Shown piece after piece: positions 25,670-34,496 of a stretch of 64,000 bases of DNA. A program made the translations under genes and the position numbers. The notes beneath the pieces were generated by a model. It saw only the letters and a program-made list of their open reading frames with translations, was not told the DNA's origin and made no database searches. Each line of letters starts with the position of its first letter. Position 1 is the stretch's first letter. Origin of the DNA: NP936 sp002726085 (GTDB taxonomy: Bacteria; Acidobacteriota; Vicinamibacteria; Vicinamibacterales; UBA8438); contig DASCQF010000010.1 of the NCBI GenBank assembly GCA_036012905.1, positions 1-64,000 of the forward strand, given 5' to 3'.

Positions 25670-27403
25670 CTACCGGACAGGCAACCCGTCGAGGGCAAAC
25701 GTGTACACCCGACCAACCCGTCTCCCCGCCGCTATGGACACATACTGGACGCCGTCGAGCTCGTAGGTCATGGGAGTCCCCGTTCCCTGCCCGACCGTGG
25801 CCGACCACAGCTGGGCACCCGTGCCGGCATCATGAGCGATGAGACGGTCCCCCGAGCCCCTGAACACCAGGTTCCCACCGGTCGACATCGTGCCGCCATG
25901 CGCTCCGTCCGACACGACTCGCCACGCCTCGGTATTTGTTGCCGGATCCACAGCTAGCAGGACGGTGCGCGGCCCCGTCAGCGCCGGTCTCTCCGGTCGA
26001 CTCTCGCGAGAACCCCGCGCGGTGCCGGTATTCCACACGCCCTGGCGATATTCGAATTCGTCCGCTTTCGCGTAGTACGAGCTGCTGTTCTGGGCTGGCA
26101 GATAGACGAGCCCGGTATCAGGATTCCAGGACATGGGCGGCCAGTTGTGGGCTCCGCCAGGGCCGGGTGAGAGATAGACCCCTTGCCCGGTCCGTCCATA
26201 CCGCGCCTCCGGTGTCTCGATCGGCCGGCCGGTGTCTACATCGACACCAACTGCCCACGTCAGGTCGTCGGCAAACGCGGAGGCGGAAATGAGCTCCCCC
26301 GTCAGGCGATCGACCACGTAGAAGAAGCCGTTCTTGGGGGCCTGAACGATGACCTTGCGCTCGCGCCCGGCGATGGTCAGGTCCAGCAGCATGAGGGGCT
26401 GCGTGGCGGTGTAGTCCCAGTCGTCGCCCGGCGTGGTCTGGTAATGCCACACCGGCTCACCGCTGTCTGGATTGAGCGCGAGGATCGACGACAGATAGAG
26501 GTTGTCCCCGCCGCCCGGACTACGGGTATCCCGGTTCCAGGGCGATCCATTCCCGGTGCCCACATACAGGAGGTCGGCCTCCGGGTCGTAGGCCATCCCG
26601 TCCCATACGGTCCCTCCACCGCCGACGATCCACCACTCGCCGGTCCACGTCTCGGCCGCAGCCCTCATCGCTTCGTTCTCGAATCCATCAGCCGGGTTGC
26701 CGGGCACCGTGTAGGAGCGCCAGACCTGGTCGCCAGTCTCGGCGTCGTAGGCCGTAACGTAGCCACGCACGCCGTACTCGGCCCCGCCGTTGCCGATGAT
26801 GACGTTGCCCTTCACGATTCGGGGAGCGCCCGTCACGCTGTAATCGGCGCCGCGTGGGGTCGTCTGAACGGTCCACACCACCAGCCCCGTGTCGCGCGCC
26901 AGCGCCACCAGGCGCCCGTCCAGCAGGCCGACGAACACTTTGTCGCCGTAGAGCGCCACGCCGCGGTTCACGTCGCCGCAGCAGATGCTCGGCCCACCCT
27001 CACGCTCATCCGGTATCCCGGGGTCCCATTGCCACTTCTTCTCGCCCGTGCCGGCGTCGAGGGCAAGAACGAAACTCTTGGGCCCCGTGGCATACATGAC
27101 CCCGTCCGACACCACGGGTGTCGCCTCGATCCTGGCGCCGGACTTGGGAATGATCCAGCTCCACGCCAGCCCAAGCTGCTCGACATTGTCGGCATCGATC
27201 TGGTCGAGCGGGCTGTAGTGTGTCTCGGCATAGTCTCGACCGGTCGTCAACCATTCGGCAGGCGCCGAAGCGCGTAGCGCGACCTCTGACACGCCTTCGG
27301 ACTGTTGGGCCGCCAGGACCTGCGCGGGGACCAAGGTCATTGGCGCGGCAAACAAAACCATCAGGGCCCGCGCGCGCACCAGTCGGGGGACAAGAACCGT
27401 CAT
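25670..27403 (-). CDS. PQQ-dependent alcohol dehydrogenase-like quinoprotein
   Basis: 577 residues with a signal peptide ending at VLAAQQ. It carries the vicinal cysteine pair in SICCGDVNRG, the ring-forming disulfide of methanol/ethanol-type quinoproteins, and the catalytic-Asp strip GDDWDYTATQP. TG..W docking motifs: LDAGTGEKKW, RDTGLVVW, YDAETGDQVW. GGGDNLYLSSILALNPDSGEPVWHYQTTPGDDWD is the standard core. There is no C-terminal haem domain, so it is type I-like and needs an external cytochrome. It is divergent from the next quinoprotein, with about 280 bases between starts. Confidence 0.9.
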   Translation of the reverse strand: MTVLVPRLVRARALMVLFAAPMTLVPAQVLAAQQSEGVSEVALRASAPAEWLTTGRDYAETHYSPLDQIDADNVEQLGLAWSWIIPKSGARIEATPVVSDGVMYATGPKSFVLALDAGTGEKKWQWDPGIPDEREGGPSICCGDVNRGVALYGDKVFVGLLDGRLVALARDTGLVVWTVQTTPRGADYSVTGAPRIVKGNVIIGNGGAEYGVRGYVTAYDAETGDQVWRSYTVPGNPADGFENEAMRAAAETWTGEWWIVGGGGTVWDGMAYDPEADLLYVGTGNGSPWNRDTRSPGGGDNLYLSSILALNPDSGEPVWHYQTTPGDDWDYTATQPLMLLDLTIAGRERKVIVQAPKNGFFYVVDRLTGELISASAFADDLTWAVGVDVDTGRPIETPEARYGRTGQGVYLSPGPGGAHNWPPMSWNPDTGLVYLPAQNSSSYYAKADEFEYRQGVWNTGTARGSRESRPERPALTGPRTVLLAVDPATNTEAWRVVSDGAHGGTMSTGGNLVFRGSGDRLIAHDAGTGAQLWSATVGQGTGTPMTYELDGVQYVSIAAGRRVGRVYTFALDGLPVR

Positions 27404-27686
27404 TGGGCAGCTCCTCTAGAGGACCGTAGCGATAGCATTCTCTTTCACGCGATGTGACCCCTGCATCTTAGCCCGGATCTCCGGTCGAGGCTGGCGGGCC
27501 GCAATCGCCCGACGCAGATCGCATAGCCCAGCCATCGCGGCGCTCACCTCTCAACACGGCAGTCCGACAGGTAGGTGAGCTCGAGTGTCCTAGAGATTGA
27601 ACCCGTAGTTGACCTGCGGTAGGCTGGGCGCCTCGACGCCCAGAAGTCACACATCTATTTCCGCCCGATTCCTAAGGAGCCACGCG

Positions 27687-29444
27687 ATGCGTATACAAGC
27701 TGGTGTTTCTCGAGGCGGCCTGGTCATCGCGGTTGTCGTGACGGCCTGCGCGGCTGCTGGGTTAACCGCTCATGCCCAGTCTTCTGCCGAGTTCGTACCG
27801 GTCACCGACGCGATGCTCCAAGCGCCAGCGCCAGAGGACTGGCTCATGTGGCGCCGGACGCCCGACGGCTGGGGCTACAGCCCACTCGACCAGATCACCC
27901 GCGAGAACGTCGGCGAGCTGCGCATGGTCTGGACGCGCGCCCTGGGCCGCGGCAGTCAGCAAGGGACCCCGCTGGCCTATGACGGGGTGCTCTACATGCC
28001 GAACCCGCGGGATGTCATACAGGCGATCGATGCGACCACCGGCGACCTGCTGTGGGAGCATCGACGGGAGGTGCCGGACAGCGTGGGCGACGGCGGGCTG
28101 GTGACCAACAACCGCAACATCGCCATCTACGGCACGCGCATCATCGACACGAGCATCGATGACCACGTGTTCGCGCTCGACGCCGAGTCGGGCGACATGG
28201 TGTGGGAGACCGAGATACTCGACTACGAGACCAATCCCGCCATGCAGAGCTCCGGGCCCATCATCGCAAACGGAAAGGTCGTCTCTGGCCGAAGCTGTCG
28301 CAAGCCCGAGTCGTGCGTCATCACCGCCCACGACGCGCAGACCGGCGCGGAGCTGTGGCGGCGCAGTACTATCCCTCGACCGGGTGAGCCGGGTGACGAG
28401 ACCTGGGGCGACGTGGCGTTCGAAGACCGGCAACATGTCGGCGCCTGGATGGTGCCGAGCTACGACCCGGCGCTGAACTTGATCTATATCGGGACCTCGG
28501 TGACCTCGCCGGCGCCGAAGTTCATGCTTGGCGGCACCGAGCTTGCGCACCTCTACCACAACTCGACGCTGGCGCTCGAGGCCGACACCGGCGAGATTGC
28601 GTGGTACTACCAGCACCTCATCGATCACTGGGACCTCGACCATCCCTTCGAGCGGCTCCTGGTGGACACCGCTGTCGCCCCCGACCCGTCCGCTGTCAGT
28701 TGGATCAACCCCAGACTCCAGACCGGAGAGACCCGTAAGGTGATGACCGGCATCCCGGGAAAGACCGGGGTGGTCTACACGCTCGATCGCGAGACCGGCG
28801 AGTTTCTCTGGGCCACGCCGACGGTCACCCAGAACGTCATCAGCCACATCGACGGGGCCACCGGGGCGGTGACCGAGAACTCCGAGGTGGTCTTCAGCGG
28901 GCTCGGCCAGGAGGTGCTCGCCTGCCCCTCCTGGATCGGCGGCAAAGACTGGGAGGCGGGCGCCTACAGCCCGCTGACCAACACGATGTACTATCCGCTG
29001 CGCAGCACCTGTGCGCGGGTCCTGTCGACGATGGACGGAGGCTTGGCGATCTACCGACTCGCAGCCCGATTCCAGCTCGCGCCAGGCACCGAGCAGCTGG
29101 GCACCGTGCATGCGATTTCGGCCGAAACGGGCCAGACGGCCTGGATCCACGAGCAGCGGTCCGCCACCATGTCGCTCGTCACCACTGGGGGAGGACTGGT
29201 CTTTGGCGGCGACGTAAACGGACGCTTCCGCGCCCTCGACCAGGAAACGGGCGAGGTGCTGTGGGAGATTAACCTCGGGTCCTCGGTGACCGGGTTTCCG
29301 ATCAGCTTCGCGGTCGACGGCCGGCAGTACGTGGCGGTCAGCACCGGCAACGCCGCGACCGCGTCGGGGTTCATTCGCCTGACGCCCGAGATACGCCCGA
29401 GCGCCGGCAACAACCTGTTTGTCTTCGCGCTCCCGGAGCGATGA
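27687..29444 (+). CDS. PQQ-dependent dehydrogenase (paralogue of 39219-41036)
   Basis: 585 residues from ATG 27687, eight bases after AAGGAG; signal peptide to about LTAHAQ. Propeller motifs include AIDATTGDLLW, LDAESGDMVW, HDAQTGAELW and LEADTGEIAW; the active-site strip is DHWDLDHPFE. A cysteine pair in GRSCRKPESC takes the place of the vicinal pair of alcohol dehydrogenases. Highly similar to 39219-41036. An FMN-binding protein gene lies convergent 32 bases after its stop, a possible electron partner. Substrate unknown. Confidence 0.9.
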   Translation: MRIQAGVSRGGLVIAVVVTACAAAGLTAHAQSSAEFVPVTDAMLQAPAPEDWLMWRRTPDGWGYSPLDQITRENVGELRMVWTRALGRGSQQGTPLAYDGVLYMPNPRDVIQAIDATTGDLLWEHRREVPDSVGDGGLVTNNRNIAIYGTRIIDTSIDDHVFALDAESGDMVWETEILDYETNPAMQSSGPIIANGKVVSGRSCRKPESCVITAHDAQTGAELWRRSTIPRPGEPGDETWGDVAFEDRQHVGAWMVPSYDPALNLIYIGTSVTSPAPKFMLGGTELAHLYHNSTLALEADTGEIAWYYQHLIDHWDLDHPFERLLVDTAVAPDPSAVSWINPRLQTGETRKVMTGIPGKTGVVYTLDRETGEFLWATPTVTQNVISHIDGATGAVTENSEVVFSGLGQEVLACPSWIGGKDWEAGAYSPLTNTMYYPLRSTCARVLSTMDGGLAIYRLAARFQLAPGTEQLGTVHAISAETGQTAWIHEQRSATMSLVTTGGGLVFGGDVNGRFRALDQETGEVLWEINLGSSVTGFPISFAVDGRQYVAVSTGNAATASGFIRLTPEIRPSAGNNLFVFALPER

Positions 29445-29476
29445 TGACTGCTCTCCTGGAGCGCCGGGGCCGACCC

Positions 29477-30031
29477 CTATGGCGTGGTGCGGGCAGGTCG
29501 AAACGAGTAATCAAGCAGATACTGTCTGGCGATTCGTCGAACGCCCTTTCGGATGGAGCGTGTTGCGCTCGAGACCGTGATCGTGGCCCCTGAGACGGCA
29601 TCGATGTCTTGGCCAACCTCGAACTGATCGAAGACGCTCTTGCCCGTGAATTGATCGTGGAAGCCGGACGTGTCGACCGTAAAATAGCCGAATGGCTCTC
29701 GATTCTCGATCATCTTGCTGCCGGTGAGCGTTCCCCCGATCGCCATCCCGACCAGGATCTTGATCGGTCCTGTGTAGCCCCGCTCCAGCGGCTCGAGATC
29801 GGTCGTGTAGAAGACGAACCCGGCCAGCACTTGACGGCCTGTTTGCGGGTCGGTCGTGAACGCTTCGAAATACGGCAGATCGCCGGCCTTGAGTGAAAAG
29901 TCCGAGGCGTCCGGAAAGACCTCATGCAGTTGACCGGCCTCTTGTCTGGCACGCGCCGCCTGGAAGCTGGCGTTGGCACAGAGCACGATACTGCCTACCA
30001 TCGTCGCAACGACGAGGCGTCTACCGGTCAT
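29477..30031 (-). CDS. exported FMN-binding protein with predicted covalent flavin
   Basis: 184 residues with an N-terminal signal/anchor (VVATMVGSIVLCANASF). The domain is that of RnfG/NqrC/NosR-type FMN-binding proteins: GYTGPIKILVGM (90-96), ENREPFGYF and the flavinylation motif DAVSGAT (144-150), where Thr150 would receive FMN from ApbE through a phosphoester bond. The protein lacks the multi-helix part of NosR, so it is a simple soluble or tethered electron carrier. No apbE in this window. It has its own promoter module at 30081-30113. Confidence 0.85.
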   Translation of the reverse strand: MTGRRLVVATMVGSIVLCANASFQAARARQEAGQLHEVFPDASDFSLKAGDLPYFEAFTTDPQTGRQVLAGFVFYTTDLEPLERGYTGPIKILVGMAIGGTLTGSKMIENREPFGYFTVDTSGFHDQFTGKSVFDQFEVGQDIDAVSGATITVSSATRSIRKGVRRIARQYLLDYSFRPARTTP

Positions 30032-30080
30032 GTATCAGCACCTCGGCCGGGTTTTCCGCATGGCTGCCCCGGATCGTGCC

Positions 30081-30113
30081 TTTATACACCCGAGCGACGC
30101 CGAGCGCACGAAA
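30081..30113 (-). promoter_or_regulatory. TCGGGTGTATAAAGG-type promoter module for the FMN protein
   Basis: Minus strand: TTTCGTGCG, CTCGGCG, then CTCGGGTG and TATAAA (30081-30086). Nearly the same sequence as 14582-14614, including the spacing of the GTGCG block. The -10 is about 50 bases from the FMN gene start. Confidence 0.6.
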
Positions 30114-30151
30114 TCGGTTCCACGTCGACGGCGGCGGCGAAGAAACCTGGC

Positions 30152-30200
30152 CGTGCGGGCGGGGCTCGGTGTATAAGGGGGCTGACGAGGGTGCCAGAAC
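30152..30200 (+). promoter_or_regulatory. TCGGGTGTATAAAGG-type promoter module for DUF1800
   Basis: CCGTGCGGGC, GGGGCTCGGTG and the -10 TATAAG (30172-30177), then GGGGGC and CCAGAACG. It is the third copy of this module and is back-to-back with the minus-strand copy 60-90 bases away, so both genes in this divergent pair share it. Confidence 0.55.
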
Positions 30201-30264
30201 GCAGATTCCGGATGAAGGGAACGGCCCTGCCCGAGAGACCGACCTGGAAGTGAAGGACCACCCC

Positions 30265-32109
30265 ATGACGACTCGACACCACCGTTGGGCGGCCGTGGCG
30301 GGCACTGTGCTGACGCTTGCCATCACCGGTCACGCCGTTTCGGCACAGCAGAAGGACTGGTCGCCAGGACCGGCTTCCTGGAAGGGGGACCTGACCCCGA
30401 TTACAGCCGCGGACTGGAGCTACGACCGTGCCGAGCATCTGCTTGGCCGCGCGGGCTTCAGCGGCACACCAGACGAGATCCAGAAACTGGCGGACATGAC
30501 GCCAGCCGAGGCGGTGCGATCCCTGGTGCACTACGACAGCCTCTCAAACGACCATCTGGAACCGTTCGAGCACTCCGGCTTCTTCGACGACTCGCTGGCG
30601 GACTTCCCGCCGAGCCGGCCGGCCGCTACCGAGCTGGCGATGGAGCGAGGCGAGAGCATGGGTATCCGGGTGAAGCCGGAGGGCGTCAACCGCCACATGC
30701 AGCCGGTCTCCGACCGGTTCTTCTACTGGCTGCGCGCGACCGGGATGGAAGCGCGCCGGGTTGGCTACTGGTGGGCCGAACGGATGCTCGACACACACCG
30801 GCCGCTCCAGGAGAAGCTGGCGCTCTTCTGGCACGGACACTTCGCGACCGCCGAGGGCAAGGTTCGCGACTACCGGAAGATGCTCGGGCAGGTCGAGATG
30901 TTCGAGCGCCACGCCGCCGGCAACTTCGGGGACCTGGCCGAGGCGGTCGCAAAGGACCCGGGCATGCTCTACTACCTGGACGCCGGGGTGAACGTGAAGG
31001 GGGCCGCCAACGAGAACTTCGCCCGCGAGGTGATGGAGCTCTTCACGATGGGCGTCGGCAACTACAGCGAGCAGGACGTCCGGGAGGCGGCGCGCGCATT
31101 CACGGGCTGGAACTACGACAACCTCGACTTCGTGGTGAACGCCGAGCTGCACGACGACGGCGAGAAGACGTTCCTGGGACGCACCGGGAACTTCGACGGC
31201 GTTGACGTGCTCAACATCATTCTCGAGCAGCCGGTCACCGCGGAGTACATCGCGGCCAAACTCTACCGGTTCTTCGTCCGGGATGACCCGGGCGAGGTGC
31301 TCACCAGTGAGCTCGGCGCCCTGTTCCGCGACGCCGACTACGAGCTGCGGCCGCTGCTGACGACCGTTTTCCTGTCGCGCGATTTCTACAGCGAAGCCTC
31401 CTACGGGGCACACATCAAGGGACCGGTCGAGCATGTCATCACGCTGCTCAACCAGCTGGGCGCGGAGGATGTGCCCGGTGTGCCGGACTTCAACAGCACC
31501 ACGACCGGCCTGGGACAGCAGCTGCTGAACCCGCCGTCGGTGGCCGGCTGGGCCCAGGGGCAGTCGTGGATCACGCCCGCGCTGCTGCAGCGGCGCGGCA
31601 ACGTGGCGTTCGACTTCCTCTTCCCGGGCGTGGTCGGGTTCCGCGACCCGAACTTCCTGTCGCGGGGCGGCGACGGCACCATCGGTGAGCGGCTCCGGAG
31701 CGGACAGAACTTCACATCGGCAATCGCGCTGGACCCGACCGCCGAGCAGACCGCCTTCAACATGGCAGCCCGCGAGCGGGACGAGCTGTTCAACACGCGG
31801 GTCTCCGGCTACCGCGCCTGGGCCACCGCAATGCAGAAGCTGATTCCGACGCCACGCGGCGCCACGCGGGTCGACATGACCCGGATGGTGCTCGACACCG
31901 GCGCGACCACGACGACCGCGGCGGTCGATCACCTCTTGGGCCGGTTCTTGCGGATGCCGGTGTCGGAGGACTTCCGCACCGGCCTCATCCAACTGCTCGG
32001 GGATGAGCTCGGCACCGACGATCTGCGCCGCGCAGAAACATACCTGGAAGACCCGCTACGCATGGTCGCCCATCTGATAATGAGTACACCGGAATATCAG
32101 ATCGACTAG
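30265..32109 (+). CDS. DUF1800 domain-containing exported protein
   Basis: 614 residues from ATG 30265, chosen for the signal peptide VAGTVLTLAITGHAVSAQ and GAAGGA upstream. DUF1800 marks: HLLGRAGFSGTPDEI near the start, WHGHFAT, NENFAREVMELFTMGVGNYSEQDV and REAARAFTGW. Function is unknown; the family nearly always sits beside a DUF1501 gene, as here, and the pair is thought to be an exported unit. The stop codon lies inside a 21-base tandem duplication (see repeat). Cotranscription with DUF1501 is likely (34-base gap). Confidence 0.9.
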   Translation: MTTRHHRWAAVAGTVLTLAITGHAVSAQQKDWSPGPASWKGDLTPITAADWSYDRAEHLLGRAGFSGTPDEIQKLADMTPAEAVRSLVHYDSLSNDHLEPFEHSGFFDDSLADFPPSRPAATELAMERGESMGIRVKPEGVNRHMQPVSDRFFYWLRATGMEARRVGYWWAERMLDTHRPLQEKLALFWHGHFATAEGKVRDYRKMLGQVEMFERHAAGNFGDLAEAVAKDPGMLYYLDAGVNVKGAANENFAREVMELFTMGVGNYSEQDVREAARAFTGWNYDNLDFVVNAELHDDGEKTFLGRTGNFDGVDVLNIILEQPVTAEYIAAKLYRFFVRDDPGEVLTSELGALFRDADYELRPLLTTVFLSRDFYSEASYGAHIKGPVEHVITLLNQLGAEDVPGVPDFNSTTTGLGQQLLNPPSVAGWAQGQSWITPALLQRRGNVAFDFLFPGVVGFRDPNFLSRGGDGTIGERLRSGQNFTSAIALDPTAEQTAFNMAARERDELFNTRVSGYRAWATAMQKLIPTPRGATRVDMTRMVLDTGATTTTAAVDHLLGRFLRMPVSEDFRTGLIQLLGDELGTDDLRRAETYLEDPLRMVAHLIMSTPEYQID

Positions 32110-32130
32110 CCGGAACATCAGATCGATTAG
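32089..32130 (+). repeat. 21-base tandem duplication spanning the DUF1800 stop codon
   Basis: The 21 bases 32089-32109 (ending in the stop TAG) are repeated at 32110-32130 with two changes. If the first stop were read through, the same final residues (EYQID then EHQID) would follow before a second TAG. Confidence 0.85.
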
Positions 32131-32143
32131 CAGGTGTATCACC

Positions 32144-33394
32144 ATGACTAACCGAAGCAAGAAGCTGTGCGAACAGAGCGGCGTCTCCCGCCGTCAGGCG
32201 CTCAAGATCGGCGCGCAGGGCATCGGCCTGGGGATTCTGGGCGGCGTCAGTCCGCTGCCGCCGATGTTTGGGGCGGCGTCGACCGCGCTGGCGGCCACCC
32301 CAGGCAAGATCCTGGTGGTGTTCGAATGGTTCGGCGGCTATGACGGCCTGAGCGCATTCGTACCCTACGGAGACGACGCGCTCTACCGGCTCCGTCCGAA
32401 CGTCGGTGTCCGGGAAGCGGACGTCATCAAGGTCGACGACCACTTCGGGTTCCAGAAGTCGATGGTCGGCATGCACCGGCTCTGGGACGAGGGCAATGCG
32501 GCCCTCATCCACGGCACCGGCTACGACCAACCGTCGTTCTCCCACTTCGCCTCCAGCTCGTTCTGGCACACCGGGGCCCCCAACAGCGGCGAACCCTACG
32601 GCTGGTACGGCCGGACGGCGGACGCCCTCGACCCGAAGGGCACGCCGAACTACCTGGTCAACATTTCGGCGACCCAGACCCTGGCGGTCCGGGCCCGCGA
32701 CCACGTGCCGGTGGTCTTCCAGGATCCGAACGGGTTCCGCCGCGACCTGTTTCACCCGCAGCAGGCACAGGTCGAACGGATCGGCACCGGACAGGAACCG
32801 CGCAACGACACCCACCGATTCCTGCTCGACGTGAACCAGAGCGCCCGCGAGGCCTCGGCCCTCGTGCGCCAGGCGTGGCAGAACTACGCCCGGACGCGCA
32901 CGCCGGACCTGCGGCTGCTCGACCTCGATAAGGTCGTGGCGCTCGTCGAGAACGACTTCCCGGCGCGGCTCTACTACGTGCGGCTGCGGAACAGCCTGTT
33001 CGACACGCACGTGAACCAGGAGAGCCCATTCGACCGGCAGGTGCAGTACTGCTCGGACGCAGTCTGGGGCTTCTTCGAGGAGATGAAACGGCTCGGCAAG
33101 CAGGACGAGGTCGCCATCCTCATCCACAGCGAATTCGGCCGGCGCGTGCCGGAGAACACCAGCCTGGGCACCGATCACGGCACCGCCAACGTCTCGTTCG
33201 TGCTCGGCGGCGGCGTCAAGGGCGGGCAGTATGGCACCCCGCCCAGCCTGACCGACCTCATCCTCGGCGGCAATCTGCAGCACACCACCGACTTTCGACG
33301 CGTCTACGCCACACTCATCGACGAGTACCTGGGACACTCCAAATCGGAGGATGTGCTGGGCGGCAAGTTCGAGACCCTGGGCATGTTCACGTAA
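32144..33394 (+). CDS. Tat-exported DUF1501 protein (sulfatase-like fold)
   Basis: 416 residues. SRRQALKIGAQGIGLGILGG is a twin-arginine signal. DUF1501 proteins share the alkaline-phosphatase/sulfatase fold. Visible: VVFEWFGGYDGLSAFVPYGD (where relatives have a metal-binding GGxDG), GTGYDQPSFSHFASSSFWHTG, IHSEFGRRVPENTSLGTDHGTANVSFVLG containing the conserved late metal ligands E/D-H, and a C-terminal DFRRVYATLIDEYLG. Substrate unknown. With the preceding DUF1800 gene it forms the standard pair. Confidence 0.9.
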   Translation: MTNRSKKLCEQSGVSRRQALKIGAQGIGLGILGGVSPLPPMFGAASTALAATPGKILVVFEWFGGYDGLSAFVPYGDDALYRLRPNVGVREADVIKVDDHFGFQKSMVGMHRLWDEGNAALIHGTGYDQPSFSHFASSSFWHTGAPNSGEPYGWYGRTADALDPKGTPNYLVNISATQTLAVRARDHVPVVFQDPNGFRRDLFHPQQAQVERIGTGQEPRNDTHRFLLDVNQSAREASALVRQAWQNYARTRTPDLRLLDLDKVVALVENDFPARLYYVRLRNSLFDTHVNQESPFDRQVQYCSDAVWGFFEEMKRLGKQDEVAILIHSEFGRRVPENTSLGTDHGTANVSFVLGGGVKGGQYGTPPSLTDLILGGNLQHTTDFRRVYATLIDEYLGHSKSEDVLGGKFETLGMFT

Positions 33395-33413
33395 CACCGC
33401 CGGCAGGCCGGTG

Positions 33414-34268
33414 TCAGTGACTCATCGCGTAGATGGTCGTGTTGACGGTGATCTCGATCGCGTAGGTCGAATACTTCAGCGGATAGTACGGATGCTCGGC
33501 CCACTCCCAGGCGTCGCCGATGTCGGTGTTCCAGTTGATGATGACTATCAGGCGCCCATCGTCGTCGAAGATGCCACGCACATGCGGCGTAATCCCGTCT
33601 CGTTGCCAGGTCGGCCCACCCTGGGCCCGATAGAGCGACGGGACCTGGATGATCTCGTCGATGTCGTAGACCGTGTTGAAGATCGGGTGTTCGAGCGGCA
33701 CCTCGACGATTGGGTACTCGGGTAGCACGCGCTTGATTTCCCGTTCGAAATTCTCCCAATCCCAGCTTCCCCAGAAGTCGTCAATCATCAGGAACCCGCC
33801 CGCCAGCAGGTAGTCGCGCAGCCCCCGCGCCTCCGGCTCGGTCATGTTCATGTAGCCAACTTGCAGGGCATAGAGGAACGGATACCGGCGAAGCTCGGGA
33901 TCGTCGAGCTGGATGGCGTTCTCCCCTTCGTAGGCGTCGAGGTCGACCAGGCGGTCGATGATGGAGAGAAACTGTCGGTCGGCTTTCGGATAGTCGGTGG
34001 CCCACGACCCACCCCACCCGCCCCGCCCGGCTCCGCTGTAGATTGCCCGCGTGAAGAAAAACTCGCGCCCGTCGGCACTCGGGTTCTCGAGCGACGGCCT
34101 GACGTCCTCCCGCCGGAACACCGGCTGGCCCTGCGGTTCGGCCGTCTCGAACCGCGGCGCCGACGCGGCCCGCGGGGTCTGCCACCACGCCGCGCAGGCA
34201 CCTCCGATGACTGCCGTCGTGACCAGCCCCGCCCGGAGGATACGCCGCGCCCTCCTCGGTCTCGTCAT
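33414..34268 (-). CDS. DUF4159 domain-containing exported protein
   Basis: 284 residues with an N-terminal signal-like stretch (ILRAGLVTTAVIGGACAAWW). The DUF4159 region covers about 60-280: FFFTRAIYSGAGRGGWGGSWATDYPKADRQF, ELRRYPFLYALQVGYMNMTEPEARGLRDYLLAGGFLMIDDFWG, and PIVEVPLEHPIFNTVYDIDEIIQVP. The fold resembles glutamine-amidotransferase-like domains, but no catalytic triad is evident. Function unknown. Convergent with DUF1501; its promoter module is at 34363-34368. Confidence 0.88.
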   Translation of the reverse strand: MTRPRRARRILRAGLVTTAVIGGACAAWWQTPRAASAPRFETAEPQGQPVFRREDVRPSLENPSADGREFFFTRAIYSGAGRGGWGGSWATDYPKADRQFLSIIDRLVDLDAYEGENAIQLDDPELRRYPFLYALQVGYMNMTEPEARGLRDYLLAGGFLMIDDFWGSWDWENFEREIKRVLPEYPIVEVPLEHPIFNTVYDIDEIIQVPSLYRAQGGPTWQRDGITPHVRGIFDDDGRLIVIINWNTDIGDAWEWAEHPYYPLKYSTYAIEITVNTTIYAMSH

Positions 34269-34324
34269 GGCGCCGGCACCAGGCGGTCGAGCTTGGCGGT
34301 AGCGTGATAGGAAGCGAGGGTCGG

Positions 34325-34368
34325 GCCGGATTCGAGAGGCATAACCTGCTGAGAATCAGCCGATTATA
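34325..34368 (-). promoter_or_regulatory. TATAATCGGCTG promoter-leader module for DUF4159
   Basis: Minus strand: CTGACA as -35, 16 bases, then TATAAT (34363-34368), followed by CGGCTGATTCTC and ATGCCTCTCGAATCC. The GGCCTGACACC around the -35 is repeated before the module at 60531. Confidence 0.7.
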
Positions 34369-34496
34369 CTCTCCGGAGCGCAGGTGTCAGGCCGTGCGAA
34401 AGTGTCTGCATTAACATCTCTCCACCAACGGCCTGTTGACATGCGGAAGCAATGCACAGAGCATCTCCTCGACATCGATTCGGGGAGATACAGACG

